From an uncultured Faecalibacterium sp. (GTDB lineage: Bacteria; Bacillota; Clostridia; Oscillospirales; Ruminococcaceae), in NCBI GenBank assembly GCA_934553285.1, contig CAKTFD010000016.1, positions 1 to 27,912 on the forward strand: DNA of 27,912 nucleotides. Direction: 5' to 3'. Shown one piece after another: positions 14,922 to 22,489 of this stretch. The translations under genes were made by a program, and so were the position numbers. Position 1 is the first letter of the stretch; every line of letters starts with the position of its first letter. The notes below the pieces were generated by a model. The model was not told the DNA's origin, did no database searches, and worked only from the letters and a program-made list of their open reading frames with translations.

Positions 14922-17402
14922 ATGCAAGAACCTTTCCGTAACAACAAAAAAAGCAGAAGCTACCGCCTGCGCCCGGCCTCCGGGCGGGACCGGCTGGACA
15001 GCCGGGTGCGGTGGATCTGCAGCCGTCTGGGCATCCTTGCGGTGGTGGCAGCAGCAGCCATCGTCATCCGCAGCCTGTACAATATCCAGATCGTCCATGG
15101 TGCAGAGTACCGCCAGTATGCGGCACAGCAGCAGCTGCTGGATACCACCATCAAGGCCACCCGCGGCGAGATCTACGATGCCTCCGGCATCACCCTGGCT
15201 TCCACCAGCGTGGTGTGGACCATCTGGGCCGACCCCAGCTACAGCAGCATCCTGTACACCAGCAAGACCGCCGATGACGGCACGGTGACCAAAACGCTGG
15301 ACCCGGCCATGTGTGCCGAGGTGAGCCGGGAGCTGACCCTGCGCCTGCTCTCCGGTGATGGCGAGAGCCTGGACAGTGTGAGCACCTCCTCGGCGGAGTA
15401 CCAGCAGCAGTACCAGTCCGTGTACGATGCCCTTTCCCGGCTGGATTCCGCCTACGTCACCCTGGCCACCAAGGTGAACAACGCCGTCAAGCTCTCCATC
15501 GAGAACTACGTTTCCACCTTTAACAAGAGCCACAAAAAAGCCACCGATACCTCCCGCAAAGGGCGCATCTCGGTGTCGTCGGAAAAGAGCTTCCAGCGCA
15601 ACTACCCCTACGGCGCTTTTGCTGCAGCGGTGCTGGGCTTTACGGATGCGGACGGCATCGGCACCTACGGGCTGGAAAAATCCTATCAGTCCACTCTGGC
15701 CGGTGTGGATGGCCGCACCATCACCCAGCGCAATGCCGTGGGCAACGCCATTGCTGACCAGAACGCCACCACCTTTGCCGCCAAGGACGGCTCCAATCTG
15801 GTGCTCTCGCTGGATGTGAACGTGCAGGAGATCACCGAGCGGTACCTGAACGAGGCCATTGCCGCCAACACGGTGGAAAACCGTGGCTGCGCCATCGTGA
15901 TGAACGTCAAGACCGGTGCCATCCTTGCCATGGCCTCCAAACCGGACTTTGACCCCAACGACCCGCTGAGCTACAGCGCCAACGAAGCCTACCTCAACGA
16001 GCTGGTACATGCAGAGCCGGAGCTGTACGGCATCTACAAAAAGGATGCCGACGGCAACTACATCACCGATGAGCAGGGCAATAATATCCTGGATGAGGAA
16101 GCGGATTATTCCGGCTACTTCCGCGATATCCAGTGGAAAAACAAGGCCATTACCGAGCTGTACTACCCCGGTTCGGTGTTCAAGGTCATCGCCTCTGCCA
16201 TGGGCATCGACTCCGGTGTGGCGACCATGAACACCACCTTTACCTGCTCCGGTGCCTACGGCGTGGCCAAAGAGACCTACCACTGCGCCGGCCACAAGGC
16301 CCACGGCACCCTTAACATGGCCGAGGCCCTGCGCAAGAGCTGCAACATCTACTACATCCAGCTGGGGCAGCGCATCGGCTCCCAGCAGTTCTACAACTAC
16401 TTCGATGCTTTCGGCTTTACCGCCCGCACCGGTGTGGACCTGCCCAGCGAGACCAACTTTATGCAATACTACCGGGCCGATCAGCTGGGCGAGGTGCAGC
16501 TGGCCTCTTCCTCCTTTGGTCAGGCCATGGCCATCACCCCGCTGCAGATGTGCACCGCCATCGCGGCGACCGCCAACGGCGGCTACCTGGTCACCCCGCA
16601 TGTGGTGGATAAGATCACCGATGCCAATGGCAATGTCATCCAGGAGATCGGTGCCAATGTCCGCCGTCAGGTCATCAGCGAGAGCGCCAGCGATGTTATC
16701 CGCCAGATGATGGAATACGAGGTGGGCAACGGTACCGGCGGCGGCAAAAACGCCTACGTATCCGGCTACCGCATCGGCGGCAAGTCCGGCACCTCTGAGC
16801 AGCTGAACATGAACCGCCGTGCCGATGGCGACTACAAAAAGGTGGCCTCCTTTGTGGCAGTCCTGCCCGCAAACGACCCGGAGATCCTGGTCTACGTCAT
16901 GCTGGACGACCCCAACAATGCCCGTACCGACTACTCCTCCATCCTGGCAGCACCTGTGGTCGGCAACATCATCAGTGAGGTCGCCCCCTATCTGGGCATC
17001 GCCACCGATGGCGAGGACCGCAGCGGCACCACCGTCACCGTGCCCAACCTCGTGGGCAACGAGTGGAGCAACGCACAGGTAAGCCTGAACATCGTGGGCC
17101 TCAAGCATCAGCTGCAGGAGAGCCAGTCCAGCCAGATCGCAGCGCTGGTCACCTATCAGTACCCCCATGCAGGTGCCAAGGTGCCCTACGGCACCACCAT
17201 CTACCTGTATACCGATACCTACGAGGGCAGCCGTACCGAGGTGCCGGATGTTACCGGCAAAAGCGCGGATTTTGCCCGCCAGATGCTGAACGCCGCCGGG
17301 CTGAACTGCGTGGTGGAGGGCAGCGGTACCGTACAGGCCCAGAGCGCGGAGCCTGGCTCCAGCGTGCAGCGGGGCAGCATCATTATCCTGACCTGCGGGT
17401 AA
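14922..17402 (+). CDS. class B penicillin-binding protein with two PASTA domains (FtsI/SpoVD/PBP2x type)
   Basis: 826 residues; AGGAG lies 7 bases before the ATG. A basic N-terminal tail (1-30) leads to one membrane span (about 35-52), then the pedestal domain with A-T-R-G-E-I-Y-D (79-86). The transpeptidase domain has S418-V-F-K421 (active-site Ser), S473-C-N475 and K621-S-G-T624. Two PASTA domains follow at about 704-766 and 771-826. The enzyme crosslinks septal peptidoglycan outside the membrane together with the SEDS polymerase FtsW encoded downstream. SpoVD (sporulation) and PBP2x/FtsI (vegetative) share this architecture; position in the dcw cluster favours the division enzyme, with a possible double role. 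An acidic insertion at about 346-400, including D-A-D-G-N-Y-I-T-D-E-Q-G-N, separates the start of the domain from the SxxK motif. Confidence 0.92.
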   Translation: MQEPFRNNKKSRSYRLRPASGRDRLDSRVRWICSRLGILAVVAAAAIVIRSLYNIQIVHGAEYRQYAAQQQLLDTTIKATRGEIYDASGITLASTSVVWTIWADPSYSSILYTSKTADDGTVTKTLDPAMCAEVSRELTLRLLSGDGESLDSVSTSSAEYQQQYQSVYDALSRLDSAYVTLATKVNNAVKLSIENYVSTFNKSHKKATDTSRKGRISVSSEKSFQRNYPYGAFAAAVLGFTDADGIGTYGLEKSYQSTLAGVDGRTITQRNAVGNAIADQNATTFAAKDGSNLVLSLDVNVQEITERYLNEAIAANTVENRGCAIVMNVKTGAILAMASKPDFDPNDPLSYSANEAYLNELVHAEPELYGIYKKDADGNYITDEQGNNILDEEADYSGYFRDIQWKNKAITELYYPGSVFKVIASAMGIDSGVATMNTTFTCSGAYGVAKETYHCAGHKAHGTLNMAEALRKSCNIYYIQLGQRIGSQQFYNYFDAFGFTARTGVDLPSETNFMQYYRADQLGEVQLASSSFGQAMAITPLQMCTAIAATANGGYLVTPHVVDKITDANGNVIQEIGANVRRQVISESASDVIRQMMEYEVGNGTGGGKNAYVSGYRIGGKSGTSEQLNMNRRADGDYKKVASFVAVLPANDPEILVYVMLDDPNNARTDYSSILAAPVVGNIISEVAPYLGIATDGEDRSGTTVTVPNLVGNEWSNAQVSLNIVGLKHQLQESQSSQIAALVTYQYPHAGAKVPYGTTIYLYTDTYEGSRTEVPDVTGKSADFARQMLNAAGLNCVVEGSGTVQAQSAEPGSSVQRGSIIILTCG

Positions 17403-17498
17403 AAAACAGGCATTTCGGCACCCGGCAACCGTCGGCACTGCTGCAGGGCAGCGCCGGATAAGGGTGCTGCATTTAATCAAACGAGAGGGGATAGAACA

Positions 17499-18881
17499 AT
17501 GGAAAAGATCCATGCAAGCGCGCTTCTGGCAGGGCTGGTGCCTGCCGGAAAACTGGCCAGCGACCCGGAGGTGGCGCTGGTCACCACCGACAGCCGCGAG
17601 GTAAAGCCCGGCTGCATTTTTGTAGCCTTTCCCGGCGAGCGGTTCGATGGCCACGATTTTGCCGCCCGCGCACTGGAGCAGGGCGCAGTATATGTGGTGG
17701 TCAACCACCCGGTGCCCGGTGTGCCGGAGGATAAAGCCATCCTCTGCCCGGACAGCTACCACGCCATGATGGTGATGGGTGCCAACTACCGCAGCCAGTA
17801 CCATCCCAAAATGGTGGGCGTGACCGGCAGCGTGGGCAAGACCACCACCAAGCAGATGACCTATGCCGCCCTGAGCGGCTTTGGCAAGACCCTTAAGACC
17901 GAGGGCAACCAGAACAACGAGCTGGGGATGCCCCGTACCCTGATGCGGATGGACAGCACCACCGAATATGCCGTTATCGAGATGGGCATGAGCCATGCGG
18001 GCGAGATCGACCGTCTGGCACGGGCCGCACGACCGGATGCAGGCATCATCACCTGCATCGGTGTTTCCCACATCGGCAACCTGGGCAGCCAGGAAAACAT
18101 CTGCAAGGCAAAGCTGGAGATCTGCAACGGTCTGCCGAAGGGTGCGCCGCTGGTGCTGAACTACGACGACCCCTTCCTGCGCAAAGCCGCTTTGCCGGCG
18201 CATGTGCACCCGGTGTGGTTCAGCCTGATGGATGAAAATGCGGACGTCTGCGCCCTGTCCATCCGGCAGGAAGCCGATGGCATGAGCTTTGTGCTGGAGG
18301 ATCAGGAAGAGGGCACCTTTGTGGTCAAGATCCCTGCCATGGGCCGCCACAATGTAGCCAACGCCCTGGCCGCCTACTGCGCCGCCACCCGGCTGGGCTG
18401 CGATGCCCGCGGGGTCATCCGGGGACTGTCCAACTTTGAGCAGACCGGCCGCCGCCAGAAGGTGGTGGACTGCGAGGGCGTGACCGTTATCGAGGACTGC
18501 TACAATGCAAACCCCGACAGCATGAAGGCCGCGCTGGCCATGTTCCGGGATTTTCCCTGCAAGCGCCGGTTTGCGCTGCTGGGCGATATGCTGGAGCTGG
18601 GCGAGCTGAGCCGCGAAGCCCACGAGCAGCTGGGCCGCCTTGCCGCCGAGAGCGGGCTGTACTGCCTGATCACCTATGGCGAGCAGGCAAAACGCACCGC
18701 CGTGGTTGCCGCCGCAAAGGGGATAAAGACCCTCCATGCGGACAGCTACCGCGAAGCCGCCGATGCGCTGCTGGACCGTGTGCAGCCCGGCGATGCCATC
18801 CTGGTCAAGGCCAGCCACGGCATGGCGCTGGAAAATGTGCTGGATCTGTTCTATGCAGAGTATAAAGGCGCAGAAGTATAA
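17499..18881 (+). CDS. murF: UDP-N-acetylmuramoyl-tripeptide--D-alanyl-D-alanine ligase MurF
   Basis: 460 residues, normal for MurF; GAGAGGGG precedes the ATG. Domain 1 carries T-T-D-S-R-E-V-K-P-G-C-I-F-V-A. The ATP loop is G-V-T-G-S-V-G-K-T-T-T-K (about 107-118), with T-E-G-N-Q-N-N-E-L-G-M-P next, and E-M-G-M-S-H-A-G-E-I in the central domain. The C-terminal domain has I-E-D-C-Y-N-A-N-P-D-S-M-K-A-A-L and L-G-D-M-L-E-L-G, both diagnostic of MurF. It adds D-Ala-D-Ala to UDP-MurNAc-tripeptide in the cytoplasm, making the pentapeptide substrate of MraY. The gene that follows occupies the mraY position but encodes a degenerate protein. Confidence 0.95.
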   Translation: MEKIHASALLAGLVPAGKLASDPEVALVTTDSREVKPGCIFVAFPGERFDGHDFAARALEQGAVYVVVNHPVPGVPEDKAILCPDSYHAMMVMGANYRSQYHPKMVGVTGSVGKTTTKQMTYAALSGFGKTLKTEGNQNNELGMPRTLMRMDSTTEYAVIEMGMSHAGEIDRLARAARPDAGIITCIGVSHIGNLGSQENICKAKLEICNGLPKGAPLVLNYDDPFLRKAALPAHVHPVWFSLMDENADVCALSIRQEADGMSFVLEDQEEGTFVVKIPAMGRHNVANALAAYCAATRLGCDARGVIRGLSNFEQTGRRQKVVDCEGVTVIEDCYNANPDSMKAALAMFRDFPCKRRFALLGDMLELGELSREAHEQLGRLAAESGLYCLITYGEQAKRTAVVAAAKGIKTLHADSYREAADALLDRVQPGDAILVKASHGMALENVLDLFYAEYKGAEV

Positions 18882-18909
18882 CTTATTGGCGAAATGGAGT
18901 GTCTGAACT

Positions 18910-19920
18910 ATGGGTCGTTTCGCCTTGGCAGCGGCAGTGGTGCTGGGCTTTGCCATTACGGCAGCGCTGTGTAACCTGTTCGTGCCGCTGCGGCAGGTGC
19001 TGGAACGCCGCGAACAGCAAAAACAGCAGGCCGCACCGCAGCCGGCCAGACCTGCCGTCCCGGAGCCTGCGCCGCTGCGCGCCCCGCTGTGGGGCGGGCT
19101 GTGCATGGCGGTGGGCACGGTAGCTGCGGTGGGCGTAGGCTGGCTTGCCGCCTGCATCGGCCAGCCGGAGCTGCTGGGCAGCGAGGGCCAGCTGATGGCG
19201 CGGCTGCTCACTGCGCTGGCCGGGGCGCTGGGTTTTGGGGTCGTGGGTCTGGCAGAGGACCTGGCCCGGATGCGCAGCCCGGCGGCGCTGGGGCTGCGGC
19301 GGGGCACCCGCCTTTTGCTGGAAGCGCTGGCCGCTGCGGCCGTGGCGCTGATGCTCCGCGCCGTAGGCTGTCTGCCCCGGGGGCTTGGTGTGCCCGGGGT
19401 GGGCTACGTGCTGCTGGGCCGGGCAGCGCCGCTTTTGTGGGCCGCCCTGATGGTGGCGCTGGCCGAGTGCGCCCGGGTGGCCGAGCAGACCGAAGGCTCC
19501 GTATGCGGAGCCGCCTTTGTGGCCATGCTGGCGCTCATCATGGTGGAAGCCGGGCTGGGCGCCGAGGCACTGGCGGTACTGCCCGCAGCGCTGGCCGGGG
19601 CACTGGTGGCGCTGCTGCTGTGGGCTTTTCCCCCGGCAAAGCTGGGGGTGGGCTGCTGCGGCAGCCTGTTTGCTGCAGGGGCCATCGGGTGCATCCCCCT
19701 GTGCCTGGACCTTACCAGTCTGACCGTGCCGCTGGCACTGCCTTTCTGGGCAGAGGGCATCCTGCTGGCGCTGCAGCTGCTGCACGCAAAACGTACCGGC
19801 AAGCCGCTGCGCTGCTGGGTGCAAAAACATAAACTAAGCCCGGAGGGCGCGTTCCTGTGCAGCTTTGTGCTGAGCGCCTGCGGCTATGTGCTGGCCCTGG
19901 CGCTGCTGCGCTGGTGCTGA
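18910..19920 (+). CDS. MraY-like polytopic membrane protein lacking catalytic residues (probable pseudoenzyme)
   Basis: 336 residues, starting 28 bases after murF; GGAG precedes the ATG. It is rich in Ala, Leu and Gly with about ten hydrophobic segments and a Pro/Gln-rich cytoplasmic loop (about 31-58). Landmarks of MraY are recognisable in order: P-L-W-G-G (59-63) for P-T-M-G-G; G-V-V-G-L-A-E-D-L-A-R (110-120) for the G-x-x-D-D-x-x-K motif; A-L-G-L-R-R-G-T-R-L (126-135) for N-L-G-L-T-S-K-Q-K-L; E186-C-A-R-V-A-E-Q-T-E-G196 for N-A-V-N-L-T-D-G-L-D-G; P-P-A-K-L-G-V-G-C-C-G-S-L (241-253) for H-P-A-K-V-F-M-G-D-T-G-S-L; K-R-T-G-K-P (294-299) for K-x-T-G-K-R. The invariant Asp residues are Glu116, Glu192, Glu195 and Cys249; Asp117 remains; the HHH loop is absent. 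MraY transfers phospho-MurNAc-pentapeptide to undecaprenyl phosphate; this protein should not. The homology call is by eye. Confidence 0.75.
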   Translation: MGRFALAAAVVLGFAITAALCNLFVPLRQVLERREQQKQQAAPQPARPAVPEPAPLRAPLWGGLCMAVGTVAAVGVGWLAACIGQPELLGSEGQLMARLLTALAGALGFGVVGLAEDLARMRSPAALGLRRGTRLLLEALAAAAVALMLRAVGCLPRGLGVPGVGYVLLGRAAPLLWAALMVALAECARVAEQTEGSVCGAAFVAMLALIMVEAGLGAEALAVLPAALAGALVALLLWAFPPAKLGVGCCGSLFAAGAIGCIPLCLDLTSLTVPLALPFWAEGILLALQLLHAKRTGKPLRCWVQKHKLSPEGAFLCSFVLSACGYVLALALLRWC

Positions 19921-19951
19921 CCCGGGCATAACGAGGGAAGGTAGAGAGCAG

Positions 19952-21265
19952 ATGACGACCATCCGCAAAAAACACAGAGCACCGGTATCGGTGTTCCAGC
20001 GGGACCCGGGGCCATGGTCCCGGCTGCTGATCGACTGGCTGGCCACATTGGCAGTGATCATGGTCTTTGGGCTGGTGATGCTGTTCAGCGCCAGCTACAC
20101 CACCGGTTACCTGCGCATGGGCGACAGTTTCCACTACATCAAGCAGCAGGCCCTGTGCATGATGCTGGGGCTGGGCTGCATGTTCTTTATGAGCTATATG
20201 GACCACCGCTTTTTGCGTAAGATGGTGGTGCCCGGGTACTTTATCGTGCTGGCCATGCTGGCCGTCACCCTGACCATGGCCCCGCTGAACGGCTGCCGCC
20301 GCTGGATCCGCTTTGGCGGGCTGACGCTGCAATCCTCGGAGGTGGCAAAGTTTGAGATGATCCTGTTCAGCTCCCACATTGCAGCCAAAGCGCCGCAGGT
20401 GGAGCGGCTGGACCCCAAACGCCGCATCCTGCTTAGCCCGCAGGAGTGGCTGCGGGTGCGGGTGTGGAAGCAGCTGGTGCTGCCGGTGCTGCCCCTGCTG
20501 CCGGTTGTGGTACTGCTGGCGCTGGAGCCGCACATGTCCGGCATCGTGCTGACGGTGGCCGTGGTGGGCACCATCCTGCTGCTGTCCGGCAGCGGCGGCG
20601 TGCTGACCTGGGCCGGTGCCATTACGGCGGGCGCCCTGCTGGAAACTTTGCTCTCCCATGTGGACTCTATCCCCTACCTGCAGAGCCGTCTGGACGGCTG
20701 GACGCAGGATCTGAGCAAGATGACCGATCAGACCGTGCAGAGCCTTTATGCCATCGGCTCCGGCGGGGTAACGGGGCTGGGGCTGGGCAACAGCGTGGAA
20801 AAACAGCTTTGGCTGCCGGAAAGCACCAACGACTTTATTTTCAGCGTGGTGTGCGAGGAGCTGGGCTTTGTGGGTGCCGTGCTCATCATCGTGCTGTTTG
20901 TGCTGTTCATCGTGCAGGGGCTGTTCATCGCCTATAAGGCCGAGAACCTGTACTGCACTATGGTGGGCATCGGCATCATGGCACAGATCGCGTGGCAGGT
21001 GTTCTGCAACATCGCCGTGGTCACCAACACCCTGCCCAACACCGGCATCAGCCTGCCCTTCTTCTCGTCCGGCGGCACCAGCCTGATCCTGCTGCTGGCC
21101 GAGATGGGCGTGATGGTAAACATCGGCCGCAACGGCGAGCGGGCGGCGCAGCAGCGGGAACACGCCCGTGCTGAGCGCGAGGCCGCCCGTGCCGCCCAGG
21201 AAGCCGCGCGGGCGCGCAAGATCATCGACCTTGCCGATGCCCGTGCAGCCCGCAACGAACTGTAA
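19952..21265 (+). CDS. ftsW: SEDS-family peptidoglycan polymerase FtsW (FtsW/SpoVE type)
   Basis: 437 residues. ATG at 19952 follows GGAAGG at a fair distance; an earlier in-frame ATG (19886) lies inside the preceding gene and is rejected. About ten membrane helices are seen. SEDS signatures: L-F-S-A-S-Y (44-49), R-R-W-I-R-F-G-G-L-T-L-Q-S-S-E-V-A-K (117-134), G-L-G-L-G-N-S-V-E-K (275-284), L-P-E-S-T-N-D-F-I-F (288-297) with the catalytic Asp294, E-E-L-G-F-V-G, and L-P-F-F-S-S-G-G-T-S (368-377). It polymerises lipid II glycan chains outside the membrane with its class B PBP partner. The common Q-P-D segment reads E-P-H (192-194). A longer loop (about 140-175) and an Ala/Arg/Glu-rich coiled tail (about 395-437) face the cytoplasm. 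Confidence 0.92.
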   Translation: MTTIRKKHRAPVSVFQRDPGPWSRLLIDWLATLAVIMVFGLVMLFSASYTTGYLRMGDSFHYIKQQALCMMLGLGCMFFMSYMDHRFLRKMVVPGYFIVLAMLAVTLTMAPLNGCRRWIRFGGLTLQSSEVAKFEMILFSSHIAAKAPQVERLDPKRRILLSPQEWLRVRVWKQLVLPVLPLLPVVVLLALEPHMSGIVLTVAVVGTILLLSGSGGVLTWAGAITAGALLETLLSHVDSIPYLQSRLDGWTQDLSKMTDQTVQSLYAIGSGGVTGLGLGNSVEKQLWLPESTNDFIFSVVCEELGFVGAVLIIVLFVLFIVQGLFIAYKAENLYCTMVGIGIMAQIAWQVFCNIAVVTNTLPNTGISLPFFSSGGTSLILLLAEMGVMVNIGRNGERAAQQREHARAEREAARAAQEAARARKIIDLADARAARNEL

Positions 21266-21328
21266 ACCGCTTTTCCCCGCCCGTCTGCCAGATGCAGCAC
21301 CGGCGGGAACGCATAAGGAGGAATCACG

Positions 21329-22456
21329 ATGCGCGTTCTTATTGCTGCCGGCGGCACTGCCGGCCATATCAACCCGGCACTGGCCATTGCCGGTGCGCTG
21401 AAAAAAGCCGACCCCACCGCCGAGATCCATTTTGCCGGGCGCCGGGAGGGCATGGAGTACCGTCTGGTCACCCAGGCGGGCTACCCCTTCCACCATATCG
21501 AGATCACCGGGTTTCAGCGCAGACTGTCGCTGAACAACATCCGGCGCAATATCGTTACCCTGTGGAACCTGGCCCTCTCCGGCCCCAAGGCCAAAGCCAT
21601 GATGAAGCAGGTAAAGCCGGACCTCGTCATCGGCTGCGGCGGTTATGTATCCGGCCCGGTGGTGCGCTGCGCCGCCAAAATGGGCATCCATACCGCCTTG
21701 CACGAGCAGAACGCCTTCCCCGGTGTGACCAACAAACTGCTGGCCCCGGATGTGGATATCGTATTTGCCGCCGTGCCCGCCGCTGTGGAAAAGCTGGGAG
21801 CGCCCGATAAGACCCAGGTGGTGGGCAACCCCGTGCGCCCGGAGGTGTTTGCGCGGGCTGCCGATCGTGATGCCATCCGCGCACAGCTGGGCGCAGGCGA
21901 CCGCACGGTCATCCTGTCCTTCGGCGGCAGTCTGGGTGCCCGCCGGGTCAACGAGGTGGTGGCCGACCTGTGTGCCTGGGAGCAGCACACCAACAAACCG
22001 GTGCTGCACCTGCATGCCACCGGGCAGTACGGGGTACAGCTTTTTCAGGACCTGGAAAAGCAGAAGGACTTTGCCCCCGGCGACAGCCTTGTGGTAAAAG
22101 AATATATCAACAATATGCCGGAGCTGCTGGCCGCTGCCGACCTGGTCATCAGCCGCGCCGGTGCCCTGACCCTGGCAGAGCTGGAGGCTGTGGGCCGCGC
22201 CGCTGTGCTGATCCCCAGCCCCAATGTGGCCGAGAATCACCAGTATTATAACGCCATGGAGCTGCAAAAGGCCGGTGCCGCCGTGGTGATCGAGGAAAAA
22301 GACCTGACCGGCGAAAAGCTGGTGCAGACCGTTGCCGGCCTGCTGGCACAGCCCGGCAAACTGGCCGAGATGGGCAAAAACGCCCGCAGCCTGTCGGTGG
22401 ACGACAGCCTGGACCGCATCACGAGCGCCCTGCTCAAGCTGGTAAAGACCCCGTGA
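21329..22456 (+). CDS. murG: UDP-N-acetylglucosamine--undecaprenyl-pyrophosphoryl-MurNAc-pentapeptide GlcNAc transferase MurG
   Basis: 375 residues; AAGGAGGAA precedes the ATG. N-terminal glycosyltransferase loop G-G-T-A-G-H-I-N-P-A (the family usually has T-G-G-H; here T-A-G-H). Then F-A-G-R-R-E-G-M-E, C-G-G-Y-V-S-G-P, H-E-Q-N-A-F-P-G, V-V-G-N-P-V-R, S-F-G-G-S-L-G-A-R-R-V-N, S-R-A-G-A-L-T-L-A-E and P-S-P-N-V-A-E-N-H-Q-Y-Y-N-A, all in the expected order for the two Rossmann-like domains of a GT-B fold. It adds GlcNAc to lipid I, forming lipid II, at the inner face of the membrane. It stands directly after ftsW, a common order. Confidence 0.95.
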   Translation: MRVLIAAGGTAGHINPALAIAGALKKADPTAEIHFAGRREGMEYRLVTQAGYPFHHIEITGFQRRLSLNNIRRNIVTLWNLALSGPKAKAMMKQVKPDLVIGCGGYVSGPVVRCAAKMGIHTALHEQNAFPGVTNKLLAPDVDIVFAAVPAAVEKLGAPDKTQVVGNPVRPEVFARAADRDAIRAQLGAGDRTVILSFGGSLGARRVNEVVADLCAWEQHTNKPVLHLHATGQYGVQLFQDLEKQKDFAPGDSLVVKEYINNMPELLAAADLVISRAGALTLAELEAVGRAAVLIPSPNVAENHQYYNAMELQKAGAAVVIEEKDLTGEKLVQTVAGLLAQPGKLAEMGKNARSLSVDDSLDRITSALLKLVKTP

Positions 22457-22489
22457 TGCAGCCCGCTATCAAAGAGAAGGAAGGTGCGA

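Noticed and set aside
14850..19307. Very long open frame (about 1485 codons) on the minus strand
   Set aside because: It runs antisense to pbp, murF and the MraY-like gene. Its translation is low in family motifs and rich in His/Gly/Gln, as expected for the complement of GC-rich codons.
18910..19920. Annotation as a normal, active MraY
   Set aside because: The Asp residues of the three core motifs and the HHH loop are altered, so the active-enzyme name is not supported by the sequence.
20523..20533. Loss of FtsW activity because of E-P-H in place of Q-P-D
   Set aside because: The residue shown to be essential in SEDS proteins is the Asp in the L-P-E-x-x-x-D-F segment, which is present (D294).
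19712..22267. Long open frame (about 851 codons) on the minus strand
   Set aside because: Antisense shadow of ftsW and murG, which carry clear family motifs; it has no ribosome binding site or recognisable domain.
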